NCBI RefSeq assembly: GCF_000331775.1
Contig: NZ_CAPJ01000408.1
Span: 1 to 48,073, forward strand
Direction of reading: 5' to 3'
Source of the DNA: Xanthomonas translucens pv. translucens DSM 18974
Lineage (GTDB): Bacteria; Pseudomonadota; Gammaproteobacteria; Xanthomonadales; Xanthomonadaceae
DNA length: 48,073 bases
The stretch's first letter is position 1. Each line of letters opens with the position of its first letter. The notes below the pieces were generated by a model, which ran no database searches, was not told the origin of the DNA, and worked only from the letters and a program-made list of their open reading frames with translations. A program made the position numbers and the translations under genes. Below, piece by piece: positions 8,716-16,263 of this stretch.

Positions 8716-9075
8716 ATGACCATCAACAAGAACATCGCCCGCCTGCGCCGCGCCAAGTCGACCCGTGCGCACATCCGCGAACTCGGCGTCGCGCGCCTGT
8801 CGGTGCTGCGCACCGGCCAGCACCTGTACGCGCAGGTCTTCACTGCCGACGGCTCCAAGGTGATCGCTGCGGCGAACACCCTGCAGGCCGACGTCAAGGA
8901 CGGCCTGAAGAGCGGCAAGAACAGCGAGGCGGCCGTCAAGGTTGGCAAGCTGATCGCCGAGCGCGCTAAGGCCGCGGGCATCGAGAAGGTCGCCTTCGAC
9001 CGCTCGGGCTACCGTTACCACGGCCGCATCAAGGCGCTGGCCGACGCTGCGCGCGAAGGCGGCCTGCAGTTCTGA
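8716..9075 (+). CDS. rplR: 50S ribosomal protein L18
   Basis: L18 binds 5S rRNA together with L5. The 119-residue product begins [20 protein letters not shown] and contains [20 protein letters not shown], then [20 protein letters not shown] and ends in [20 protein letters not shown], all typical. TAGGA precedes the ATG. A 157-bp hairpin-bearing gap separates it from rpsE. Confidence 0.97.
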   Translation: MTINKNIARLRRAKSTRAHIRELGVARLSVLRTGQHLYAQVFTADGSKVIAAANTLQADVKDGLKSGKNSEAAVKVGKLIAERAKAAGIEKVAFDRSGYRYHGRIKALADAAREGGLQF

Positions 9076-9086
9076 TCCTTGCGGGT

Positions 9087-9131
9087 GCGGCGTCCACGCC
9101 GCGCCCGACCTGCCGATGCGGGCCGCATCGG
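9087..9131 (+). other. Two tandem hairpins between rplR and rpsE
   Basis: GCGGCGT (9087-9093) pairs with ACGCCGC (9096-9102), a very short loop, and CCGATGCG (9113-9120) pairs perfectly with CGCATCGG (9124-9131) across a GGC loop. They lie 11-56 bp after rplR without T-runs. They may be transcript-stability or processing elements. Confidence 0.4.
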
Positions 9132-9232
9132 ACCTTGGCGCGCCTTGTGTGCGCGTCCGGGGAACACGGTTCCAGTCAACAACTACAAGCGGCATGCAAG
9201 CCGTAAATCTTTCAACTACCAAGGAATACACA

Positions 9233-9778
9233 ATGGCTGAAGAACAGCGTGCACCGCGGGGTCGTGATCGCGACCGCAACCGCGAAGAGAAAGTCGACGA
9301 CGGCATGATCGAGAAGCTGGTCGCGGTCAATCGCGTCAGCAAGACGGTCAAGGGCGGTCGCCAGTTCACCTTCACCGCGCTGACCGTGGTCGGCGACGGC
9401 AACGGCAAGATCGGCTTCGGTTACGGCAAGGCGCGCGAAGTGCCGGTCGCGATCCAGAAGTCGATGGAATATGCGCGCAAGGGCATGCTCAACATCGATC
9501 TGAACAACGGCACCCTGTGGCACGCGGTGAAGTCCGGCCACGGCGCGGCGCGCGTGTTCATGATGCCGGCGTCGGAAGGTACCGGCGTCATCGCCGGCGG
9601 CGCGATGCGCGCCGTGCTGGAAGCGGTCGGGGTCAAGAACGTGCTGGCCAAGGCCGTCGGTTCGCGCAACCCGATCAACCTGGTGCGCGCCACGCTGCGC
9701 GGCCTGGAAGACATGCAGTCGCCGTCGCGCATTGCGGCCAAGCGCGGTAAGAAGGTGGAGGAACTCAACCATGGCTAA
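9233..9778 (+). CDS. rpsE: 30S ribosomal protein S5
   Basis: S5 helps maintain decoding accuracy. The 181-residue product starts [20 protein letters not shown]; a charged, probably flexible N-terminus is followed by the dsRBD-like domain ([20 protein letters not shown]) and the C-terminal domain ([36 protein letters not shown]). An AAGGAAT upstream supports this start; longer in-frame starts give non-conserved sequence. The last 8 bases overlap rpmD. Confidence 0.96.
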   Translation: MAEEQRAPRGRDRDRNREEKVDDGMIEKLVAVNRVSKTVKGGRQFTFTALTVVGDGNGKIGFGYGKAREVPVAIQKSMEYARKGMLNIDLNNGTLWHAVKSGHGAARVFMMPASEGTGVIAGGAMRAVLEAVGVKNVLAKAVGSRNPINLVRATLRGLEDMQSPSRIAAKRGKKVEELNHG

Positions 9779-9962
9779 TGCGTCCAACAAGACGGTGAAG
9801 GTGCGCCTGGTGCGCGGCCTTCGTGGTACCCAGTCGCGTCACCGCCTGTCGGTGCGTGCGCTGGGCCTGAACAAGCTCAACGATGTGCGTGAACTGAAGG
9901 ACAGCCCGCAGGTGCGCGGCCTGATCAACAAGGTTCACTACCTCGTCCAGGTTGAGGAGTAA
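9771..9962 (+). CDS. rpmD: 50S ribosomal protein L30
   Basis: L30 is a small 50S protein absent from some lineages. The 63-residue product begins [20 protein letters not shown], then [20 protein letters not shown] and ends with [14 protein letters not shown]. Its start codon lies within the end of rpsE (8-base overlap), with AAGGTGGAGG-type sequence inside rpsE as the ribosome binding site. rplO follows 6 bp later. Confidence 0.95.
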   Translation: MANASNKTVKVRLVRGLRGTQSRHRLSVRALGLNKLNDVRELKDSPQVRGLINKVHYLVQVEE

Positions 9963-9968
9963 GCGACC

Positions 9969-10412
9969 ATGACTTTGCATCTGAATGATCTGAAGCCCGC
10001 CGAAGGCGCGCGGACCGAGCGCACCCGCGTCGGTCGCGGCATCGGCTCGGGCCTGGGCAAGACCTGCGGCCGCGGCCACAAGGGTTCGTTCGCGCGCAAG
10101 GGCGGCGGCAAGATCAAGGCCGGCTTCGAAGGCGGCCAGACCCCCATGCAGCGCCGTCTGCCGAAGATCGGCTTCCGTTCCAAGATGGCCAAGGACACTG
10201 CCGAAGTGCTGTCCTACCAGCTCGACAACCTGCCGGAAGGCGAGATCGATTTCGCCGCGCTGCGCGCTGCCAAGCTGGTCCCGAGTACCGCGAAGAAGGC
10301 CAAGGTCGTCCTCAAGGGCGAGCTGAGCAAGAAGTTCGTGCTCAAGGGTATCGCCGCGACCGCCGGTGCCAAGGCGGCAATCGAAGCTGCCGGCGGCAGC
10401 GTGCAGGAGTAA
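9969..10412 (+). CDS. rplO: 50S ribosomal protein L15
   Basis: L15 is a late-assembly 50S protein with a long N-terminal extension into the rRNA core. The 147-residue product starts [20 protein letters not shown] and shows the glycine-rich [20 protein letters not shown] and [20 protein letters not shown] motifs. A GAGGAG lies at the end of rpmD. secY starts 7 bp after the stop. Confidence 0.97.
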   Translation: MTLHLNDLKPAEGARTERTRVGRGIGSGLGKTCGRGHKGSFARKGGGKIKAGFEGGQTPMQRRLPKIGFRSKMAKDTAEVLSYQLDNLPEGEIDFAALRAAKLVPSTAKKAKVVLKGELSKKFVLKGIAATAGAKAAIEAAGGSVQE

Positions 10413-10419
10413 CACGCAG

Positions 10420-11790
10420 ATGGCGCAGGCTGGCATGGGTAACCTCGGCGGCGGGCTTGGCAAGTTCACGGAACTTCGCCAGCGCCTGTTGTTCGTTCTC
10501 GGCGCGTTGATCGTCTACCGCATCGGCTGCTACGTGCCGGTGCCGGGCGTCAATCCCGAAGCCATGCTTGCGCTGATGCAGGCGCAGGGCGGCGGCATCG
10601 TGGACATGTTCAACATGTTCTCGGGCGGCGCCCTGCACCGTTTCAGCATCTTCGCGCTGAACGTGATGCCGTACATCTCGGCATCGATCGTGATCCAGCT
10701 GGCCACGCACATCTTCCCGTCGCTGAAGGCGATGCAGAAGGAGGGCGAGTCCGGCCGGCGCAAGATCACCCAATATTCGCGCATCGGCGCGGTGTTGCTG
10801 GCGGTGGTGCAGGGCGGCAGTATCGCGCTGGCGCTGCAGAACCAGACCGCACCGGGCGGTGCGCCGGTCGTGTACGCGCCGGGCATGGGCTTCGTGCTCA
10901 CCGCGGTGATCGCGCTGACTGCCGGCACCATCTTCCTGATGTGGGTCGGCGAGCAGGTCACCGAGCGCGGCATCGGCAACGGCGTGTCGCTGATCATCTT
11001 CGCCGGCATCGTCGCCGGCCTGCCGGCGGCGTCGATCCAGACCGTGGAAGCCTACCGCGACGGCAACATGAGCTTCATCTCGCTGTTGCTGATCGTGCTG
11101 ACCATTCTCGCCTTCACCCTGTTCGTGGTGTTCGTCGAGCGCGGGCAGCGGCGCATCACGGTGAACTACGCGCGGCGCCAGGGCGGCCGCAACGCGTACA
11201 TGAACCAGACCTCGTTCCTGCCGCTGAAGCTGAACATGGCGGGCGTGATTCCGCCGATCTTCGCCTCGAGCATCCTCGCCTTCCCGGCGACGCTGTCGAT
11301 GTGGTCGGGCCAGGCCGCGTCCAACAGCACCTTCGGCAGCGTGCTGCAGCGCATCGCCAATGCCCTCGGGCCGGGCGAGCCGGTGCACATGATCGTGTTC
11401 GCCGCGTTGATCATCGGTTTCGCGTTCTTCTATACCGCGCTGGTGTTCAATTCGCAGGAAACCGCGGACAACCTGAAGAAGTCCGGCGCGCTGATTCCGG
11501 GCATCCGTCCGGGTAAGGCTACGGCCGATTACGTCGACGGCGTGCTGACCCGGCTGACCGCCGCCGGCTCGCTGTATTTGGTGATCGTGTGTCTGCTGCC
11601 GGAAATCATGCGCACGCAGCTCGGCACCTCGTTCCATTTCGGCGGCACTTCGCTGCTGATCGCGGTCGTGGTGGTGATGGACTTCATCGCGCAGATCCAG
11701 GCGCACCTGATGTCGCACCAGTACGAAAGCCTGTTGAAGAAGGCCAACCTCAAGGGTGGCTCGCGCGGCGGCGGTTTCGCCCGCGGTTGA
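10420..11790 (+). CDS. secY: Preprotein translocase subunit SecY
   Basis: SecY is the channel-forming inner-membrane subunit of SecYEG. The product is 456 residues, close to the family norm, with about ten hydrophobic segments. Visible landmarks are the N-terminal [20 protein letters not shown], the plug-region [20 protein letters not shown], the cytoplasmic loop [20 protein letters not shown] and the late [20 protein letters not shown]. The start at 10420 follows an AGGAG within the end of rplO. rpmJ, which follows secY in E. coli, is not present behind it. Confidence 0.97.
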   Translation: MAQAGMGNLGGGLGKFTELRQRLLFVLGALIVYRIGCYVPVPGVNPEAMLALMQAQGGGIVDMFNMFSGGALHRFSIFALNVMPYISASIVIQLATHIFPSLKAMQKEGESGRRKITQYSRIGAVLLAVVQGGSIALALQNQTAPGGAPVVYAPGMGFVLTAVIALTAGTIFLMWVGEQVTERGIGNGVSLIIFAGIVAGLPAASIQTVEAYRDGNMSFISLLLIVLTILAFTLFVVFVERGQRRITVNYARRQGGRNAYMNQTSFLPLKLNMAGVIPPIFASSILAFPATLSMWSGQAASNSTFGSVLQRIANALGPGEPVHMIVFAALIIGFAFFYTALVFNSQETADNLKKSGALIPGIRPGKATADYVDGVLTRLTAAGSLYLVIVCLLPEIMRTQLGTSFHFGGTSLLIAVVVVMDFIAQIQAHLMSHQYESLLKKANLKGGSRGGGFARG

Positions 11791-11791
11791 T

Positions 11792-11800
11792 TGCTATAAT
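11792..11800 (+). promoter_or_regulatory. Extended -10 promoter for the alpha operon
   Basis: TG (11792-11793), one base, then a perfect TATAAT (11795-11800) form an extended -10 element starting one base after the secY stop. No good -35 is visible at 16-18 bp, as is usual for extended -10 promoters. It would start transcription near 11807 and give a leader of about 320 nt before rpsM. Confidence 0.6.
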
Positions 11801-12129
11801 GTGACTTCCTTCCGCGAAGACGCCCCGGTTCCCGGGCGCAGTCTTCCGACTTGAAGGGCGGCCCATGCAGCGGTCTCGTGCGTGGGTGCGACGTGGTGGT
11901 CCTGCGCTGGAGTAGCGCGGGCGGTCAAGGTGGATCCTCACCTGGGCCAACGACGTCCGGCGCCGGAGCATGGGCACACTCCCCATGCCGGGCTTGCGGA
12001 ACCGAAAGGTTCCACGGGCTTCCATGTAACCCGAGACCTTGCTAGACTTACAAGTTCACTTTTTGATCCATCCTGCCGGATGGCGCCGCAGTGCGCCGTC
12101 GGGCCATCACTCAGTTGGAGAACCGCGTC
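11801..12129 (+). promoter_or_regulatory. Long structured leader of the alpha operon
   Basis: This 329-bp non-coding stretch contains several hairpins. GAAGAC (11817-11822) can pair with GTCTTC (11843-11848) around an inner CCGG-type stem. CCATCC (12068-12073) pairs with GGATGG (12078-12083). GGCGC (12082-12086) pairs with GCGCC (12093-12097), so the last two share bases and exclude each other. They lie 33-62 bp upstream of rpsM. In E. coli, S4 represses the alpha operon through a pseudoknot at the rpsM start. A comparable role here is inference. No rpmJ or other gene was seen. Confidence 0.4.
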
Positions 12130-12486
12130 ATGGCGCGTATTGCAGGCGTCAACCTGCCAGCCCAGAAGCATGTCTGGGTCGGGTTGCAAAGCATTTTCGG
12201 CATCGGCCGTACCCGTTCGAAGAAGGTCTGCGAAGCCGCAGGCGTGACCTCGAGCACAAAGATCCGTGACCTGTCCGAACCGGAAATCGAGCGCCTGCGC
12301 CTCGAAGTCGGCAAGTACATCGTCGAAGGCGACCTGCGTCGCGAAGTGGGCATCGCCATCAAGCGACTGATGGACCTGGGCTGCTACCGCGGCCTGCGTC
12401 ATCGTCGTGGCCTCCCGCTGCGTGGTCAGCGCACCCGCACCAACGCCCGCACCCGCAAGGGCCCGCGCAAGGCGATCAGGAAGTAA
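12130..12486 (+). CDS. rpsM: 30S ribosomal protein S13
   Basis: S13 is a 30S head protein that contacts the P-site tRNA and bridges to L5. The 118-residue product starts [20 protein letters not shown], has the helix-two-turn-helix part ([20 protein letters not shown]) and the basic tail [25 protein letters not shown] precedes the ATG. It is the first gene of the alpha operon. Confidence 0.97.
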   Translation: MARIAGVNLPAQKHVWVGLQSIFGIGRTRSKKVCEAAGVTSSTKIRDLSEPEIERLRLEVGKYIVEGDLRREVGIAIKRLMDLGCYRGLRHRRGLPLRGQRTRTNARTRKGPRKAIRK

Positions 12487-12495
12487 GGGACAGAC

Positions 12496-12888
12496 ATGGC
12501 TAAGCCCGCAGCAGCAAAGACCAAGAAGAAGATCAAGCGCGTCGTCACCGACGGCGTCGCCCACGTCCACGCTTCGTTCAACAACACCATCGTGACCATC
12601 ACCGACCGCCAGGGCAATGCATTGTCCTGGGCGACCTCCGGTGGCGCCGGTTTCCGCGGTTCGCGCAAGTCCACGCCGTTCGCGGCGCAGGTTGCCGCCG
12701 AGAAGGCCGGGCGCGCTGCGCTCGACTACGGCGTGAAGTCGCTGGAAGTGCGCATCAAGGGCCCGGGTCCGGGTCGCGAGTCCGCCGTCCGTTCGTTGAA
12801 CAACGTCGGATACAAGATCACCAACATCATCGACGTGACGCCTATCCCGCACAACGGGTGCCGTCCGCCGAAGAAGCGTCGCGTCTAA
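12496..12888 (+). CDS. rpsK: 30S ribosomal protein S11
   Basis: S11 lies on the 30S platform near the mRNA exit. The 130-residue product has a lysine-rich N-terminus and the conserved [40 protein letters not shown] and C-terminal [19 protein letters not shown] motifs. AAGGGA overlaps the rpsM stop. rpsD follows after 14 bp. Confidence 0.98.
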   Translation: MAKPAAAKTKKKIKRVVTDGVAHVHASFNNTIVTITDRQGNALSWATSGGAGFRGSRKSTPFAAQVAAEKAGRAALDYGVKSLEVRIKGPGPGRESAVRSLNNVGYKITNIIDVTPIPHNGCRPPKKRRV

Positions 12889-12902
12889 AGGAGCGATAAG
12901 AA

Positions 12903-13532
12903 ATGGCTCGTTATATCGGTCCTACCTGTAAGCTCGCGCGCCGTGAAGGCGCCGATCTTTCCCTCAAGAGCCCGGCGCGTGCGCTGGACTCCAAGTGCAA
13001 GCTGGAGCAAAAGCCCGGCCAGCACGGCGCGACCGCCCGCAAGGGCAAGCTGTCCGACTACGCCACCCAGCTGCGCGAGAAGCAGAAGGTCAAGCGTATC
13101 TACGGTCTGCTGGAGCGTCAGTTCCGCAACTACTACAAGAAGGCCTCGACCAAGAAGGGCAACACCGGCGAGAACCTGCTGCAGCTGCTGGAAACCCGCC
13201 TGGACAACGTCGTCTACCGCATGGGCTTCGCCGTCACCCGTCCGGCCGCGCGCCAGCTGGTGTCGCACCGTGGCGTGCTGGTCAACGGCAAGTCGGTGAA
13301 CCTGGCTTCGTACCAGGTCAAGGCCGGCGACGCGATCACCCTGTCGGAAAAGGCGCAGAAGCAGCTTCGCGTGCAAGAAGCGCTGACCGTTGCCGAAACG
13401 CACGACCTGAACCCGTCCTGGGTCGAGGTCGATTCGAAGAAGTTCAGCGGCATCTTCAAGGCCGTGCCGGATCGTGCGGACCTGCCTGCTGACATCAACG
13501 AAGCGCTGATCGTCGAGTTGTATTCGAAGTAA
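12903..13532 (+). CDS. rpsD: 30S ribosomal protein S4
   Basis: S4 nucleates 30S body assembly and in E. coli is the alpha-operon repressor. The 209-residue product begins [20 protein letters not shown] and contains an S4 RNA-binding domain ([20 protein letters not shown], then [19 protein letters not shown]). It is the zinc-free form, since the N-terminal cysteine cluster of some S4 proteins is absent. AAAGGAG lies upstream. A perfect hairpin follows the stop. Confidence 0.97.
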   Translation: MARYIGPTCKLARREGADLSLKSPARALDSKCKLEQKPGQHGATARKGKLSDYATQLREKQKVKRIYGLLERQFRNYYKKASTKKGNTGENLLQLLETRLDNVVYRMGFAVTRPAARQLVSHRGVLVNGKSVNLASYQVKAGDAITLSEKAQKQLRVQEALTVAETHDLNPSWVEVDSKKFSGIFKAVPDRADLPADINEALIVELYSK

Positions 13533-13542
13533 TCACATTGGA

Positions 13543-13564
13543 GAGCCTCCGGCAACGGAGGCTC
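13543..13564 (+). other. Perfect GNRA-capped hairpin between rpsD and rpoA
   Basis: GAGCCTCCG (13543-13551) pairs without mismatch with CGGAGGCTC (13556-13564) across a GCAA tetraloop. No T-run follows. The stem ends two bases before the rpoA ribosome binding site (AGGAGA, 13567-13572). It may act as a processing, stability or translation-control element that sets rpoA output apart from the ribosomal genes. Confidence 0.55.
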
Positions 13565-13582
13565 GTCAGGAGAACCCGCAAC

Positions 13583-14581
13583 ATGACGGTTACCGCCAAC
13601 CAGGTTCTGCGCCCCCGTGGGCCGCAGATCGAACGCCTTACCGACAACCGCGCCAAGGTCGTAATCGAGCCCTTGGAGCGCGGGTATGGGCATACGCTGG
13701 GCAATGCCCTGCGTCGCGTGCTGTTGTCCTCGATCCCCGGCTTCGCGATCACCGAAGTCGAGATCGACGGCGTGCTGCACGAGTACACCACGGTCGAAGG
13801 GCTGCAGGAGGACGTGCTGGATGTCCTGCTCAACCTCAAGGACGTGGCCATCCGCATACACACGGGTGACAGCGCCACGCTGTCGCTGTCCAAGCAGGGG
13901 CCGGGCACGGTCACTGCCGCCGACATCAAGACCGACCACAACGTCGAGATCCTCAACAACGACCACGTGATCTGCCACCTGACCAAGGATATGGCGATCA
14001 ACATGCGTCTGAAGATCGAGCGTGGCTTCGGCTACCAGCCGGCTGCCGCGCGTCGCCGTCCGGACGAGGAGACCCGCACCATCGGTCGCCTGATCCTGGA
14101 TGCGTCGTTCTCGCCGGTGCGTCGTGTTGCCTACGCGGTCGAATCTGCGCGCGTCGAGCAGCGCACCGACCTGGACAAGTTGGTCCTGGACATCGAGACC
14201 AACGGCACGATCGATGCCGAGGAAGCCGTGCGCACCGCCGCCGACATCCTTAGCGATCAGCTGTCGGTGTTCGGCGACTTCACCCATCGCGACCGTGGCG
14301 CAGCCAAGCCGGCCAGCAACGGCGTGGATCCGGTGCTGCTGCGTCCGATCGACGATCTGGAACTGACCGTGCGTTCGGCCAACTGCCTGAAGGCCGAGAG
14401 CATCTACTACATCGGCGATCTGATCCAGAAGACCGAAGTGGAACTGCTCAAGACCCCGAACCTCGGCAAGAAGTCGCTGACCGAGATCAAGGAAGTGCTG
14501 GCCCAGCGTGGCCTGTCGCTCGGCATGAAGCTGGAGAACTGGCCGCCGGCCGGCGTCGCCCAGCACGGCATGCTCGGCTAA
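13583..14581 (+). CDS. rpoA: RNA polymerase alpha subunit
   Basis: The alpha subunit dimerises to seed RNA polymerase assembly; its C-terminal domain binds UP elements and activators. The 332-residue product shows the N-terminal domain ([40 protein letters not shown]) and the C-terminal domain ([39 protein letters not shown]). The ATG at 13583 follows a good AGGAGA; upstream in-frame ATGs read through the hairpin. It lies in the standard place in the alpha operon. Confidence 0.98.
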   Translation: MTVTANQVLRPRGPQIERLTDNRAKVVIEPLERGYGHTLGNALRRVLLSSIPGFAITEVEIDGVLHEYTTVEGLQEDVLDVLLNLKDVAIRIHTGDSATLSLSKQGPGTVTAADIKTDHNVEILNNDHVICHLTKDMAINMRLKIERGFGYQPAAARRRPDEETRTIGRLILDASFSPVRRVAYAVESARVEQRTDLDKLVLDIETNGTIDAEEAVRTAADILSDQLSVFGDFTHRDRGAAKPASNGVDPVLLRPIDDLELTVRSANCLKAESIYYIGDLIQKTEVELLKTPNLGKKSLTEIKEVLAQRGLSLGMKLENWPPAGVAQHGMLG

Positions 14582-14593
14582 GCACACGCACCT

Positions 14594-14618
14594 GGCCGAT
14601 GCCGCACCGGCATCGGCC
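14594..14618 (+). other. Perfect 10-bp hairpin after rpoA
   Basis: GGCCGATGCC (14594-14603) pairs with GGCATCGGCC (14609-14618) across a five-base loop, 13 bp after the rpoA stop. No T-run follows. The remaining 204 bp to rplQ hold no gene or clear promoter. Confidence 0.45.
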
Positions 14619-14822
14619 GCGGACGTTGCCTGCCCGCGCACGCACGGGCGCCCTCGCGGCGGCTCGCGCAGCATCACACGCACCACTACGTCGACGGGTC
14701 GCTAAGCCCGCGGCGTTGTCCGGTCAAGGACGGCCGGCTCGGACCATCCGCAGTCCATTGTTCAACGCCAGGACGGCGACAGCGATCTACAGCAGTTTCA
14801 ACTTTCCATAGGAACCAAGACC

Positions 14823-15209
14823 ATGCGTCACCAGAAATCCGGCCGCAAATTCAACCGCACCAGCGCCCATCGCCAGGCGATGTTTTCCAACATGGCGGCC
14901 TCGCTGTTCAAGCACGAGTTGATCAAGACCACCTTGCCGAAGGCCAAGGAACTGCGTCGCGTCGCCGAGCCGCTGATCACCATTGCCAAGGTCGATGGCG
15001 TCGCCAACCGCCGTCTGGCATTCTCGCGTCTGCGCGACAAGGAAGCGGTGGGTAAGCTGTTCGTCGAGCTGGGCCCGCGTTATCAGTCGCGTCCGGGTGG
15101 CTACCTGCGCATCCTGAAGTGCGGCTTCCGCGCCGGCGACAACGCGCCGATGGCGTACGTCGAGCTGGTCGATCGCCCGACCGCGATTGCCGAGGAAGTG
15201 GCCGAGTAA
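14823..15209 (+). CDS. rplQ: 50S ribosomal protein L17
   Basis: L17 lies near the tunnel exit next to L32 and L22. The 128-residue product starts [20 protein letters not shown] and has [20 protein letters not shown] and the C-terminal [20 protein letters not shown], all canonical. TAGGAA precedes the ATG. It closes the ribosomal block and is followed by a strong intrinsic terminator. Confidence 0.97.
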   Translation: MRHQKSGRKFNRTSAHRQAMFSNMAASLFKHELIKTTLPKAKELRRVAEPLITIAKVDGVANRRLAFSRLRDKEAVGKLFVELGPRYQSRPGGYLRILKCGFRAGDNAPMAYVELVDRPTAIAEEVAE

Positions 15210-15235
15210 CTCCGGTCCGCACCGTGTCAGCAAGA

Positions 15236-15259
15236 AGCCCGGCATGTCCGGGCTTTTTT
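15236..15259 (+). terminator. Intrinsic terminator of the alpha operon
   Basis: AGCCCGG (15236-15242) pairs with CCGGGCT (15248-15254) across a five-base loop, and the stem runs into six T residues (15254-15259). It lies 27 bp past the rplQ stop. Confidence 0.9.
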
Positions 15260-15384
15260 GCGTCCGGGGCTTAGGGTTTGCGCCGCGCGCGTGGCGCGCT
15301 CGCTGCGCGCAAGAACGCACGGCACATGGTGGCGAGGCGGGCGATGGCGGATAATGCGCGGACCGTTCATGTGAGCCCGACCCG

Positions 15385-15897
15385 ATGAACCCGTTACGCT
15401 GGAGTTTCCGCGCGCAGTTCCTGTTCGGCTTTCTGATCTGTGCCGGGCTGCTGGGCTATGCGATCTACGTGCAGCTGCAGCTGGGGATCGAGCCCTGTCC
15501 GCTATGCATCTTCCAGCGCATCGCGTTCGCCGCGCTGGGTCTGCTGTTCCTGCTTGGCGCCTTGCACGGCCCGGCGCGCAGCGGCGGGCGCAAGGTCTAT
15601 GGCGTGTTGGCGTTCCTGGCCGCGGCCATCGGCGCCGGCATCTCCACCAAGCACGTGTCGGTGCAGCTGTTTCCCGATCCGATGGCCTCCTGCGGTCCGC
15701 CGCTGAGCTTTCTGCGCGAGACGCTGGGGCCGTTCGAGGTGCTGCGCCGGGTGCTGACCGGGACCGGCGACTGCGGCAATATCGACTGGCGCTTCCTCGG
15801 CCTGTCGATGCCGATGTGGTGCCTGATCTGTTTCGTGGCGCTAGCGCTGTTCGCGCTGTATGCCGGGTTCAAGGCCCGGCGGCGTTCGCTGCACTGA
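15385..15897 (+). CDS. dsbB: Disulfide bond formation protein B (DsbB)
   Basis: DsbB reoxidises periplasmic DsbA and passes electrons to quinone in the inner membrane. The 170-residue product has four hydrophobic segments. The first redox pair is CPLC near residue 38, after the first membrane segment. The second pair is the cysteine in MASCGPP near residue 107 and the one in GDCGNIDW near residue 130, in the second periplasmic loop. The arginine in IFQRIAF after CPLC matches the quinone-interacting Arg48 of E. coli DsbB. The ribosome binding site is weak. It stands alone between the rplQ terminator and a repeat region. Confidence 0.93.
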   Translation: MNPLRWSFRAQFLFGFLICAGLLGYAIYVQLQLGIEPCPLCIFQRIAFAALGLLFLLGALHGPARSGGRKVYGVLAFLAAAIGAGISTKHVSVQLFPDPMASCGPPLSFLRETLGPFEVLRRVLTGTGDCGNIDWRFLGLSMPMWCLICFVALALFALYAGFKARRRSLH

Positions 15898-15944
15898 GAT
15901 TCCCGTGTGCTGGGCGCTTGCCATCGGCTGAGAGTGAGCGCACT

Positions 15945-16014
15945 TGTAGGAGCGGCTTCAGCCGCGACCGAACCCTATCGGTAAGGCCCTGTCGCGACTG
16001 AAGTCGCTCCTACA
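15945..16014 (+). repeat. Palindromic dispersed repeat, complete copy
   Basis: A 70-bp element made of two inverted 24-bp arms around a 22-bp spacer. The left arm starts TGTAGGAGCGGCTTCAGCCG; the right arm is its reverse complement except at two positions. These differences are compensatory: each arm holds an inner palindrome, GCGGCTTCAGCCGC on the left and GCGACTGAAGTCGC on the right. The spacer includes CGGTAAGGCC. A related copy starts at 48015. The form resembles REP/BIME-type elements, and I recall similar repeats widely in Xanthomonas intergenic DNA. Confidence 0.8.
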
Positions 16015-16044
16015 GGAGAGTTGCGGCAAGCCTGCCGGGTGCAC

Positions 16045-16131
16045 TGTGGGCGGAACTTCAATCCCGACTGCATGCCGGTTCCGAGAATTCACCACGCCGC
16101 TCGTTGCGGCTGAAGACAGTTGACTCCTACA
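16045..16131 (+). repeat. Diverged long repeat, copy 1 (plus orientation)
   Basis: An 87-bp stretch beginning TGTGGGCGGAACTTCAATCC and ending ACTCCTACA. It aligns with the reverse complement of 21391-21473 over its whole length, sharing CCCGACTGCATGC, AATTCACCAC and TTGCGGCTGA-like blocks. The ends resemble the arms of the element at 15945. It fills most of the 366-bp dsbB-TonB receptor gap, which otherwise holds no gene. Confidence 0.7.
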
Positions 16132-16263
16132 TTGTCCTGTAGCGGTAAACGGATGGCGTGCCGCTGGTAGCGGCGGCGCGACCGCTGCTAACGATCGCTG
16201 CGCCGCACCCATCCATGCATCCAGGCCGGCCCGTCGCGGGCGCGGCCTGGCTGCGCAGCGGCC

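Noticed and set aside
10342..11718. 458-codon minus-strand frame across secY
   Set aside because: Histidine/arginine/glutamine-rich shadow of a certain gene, without motifs.
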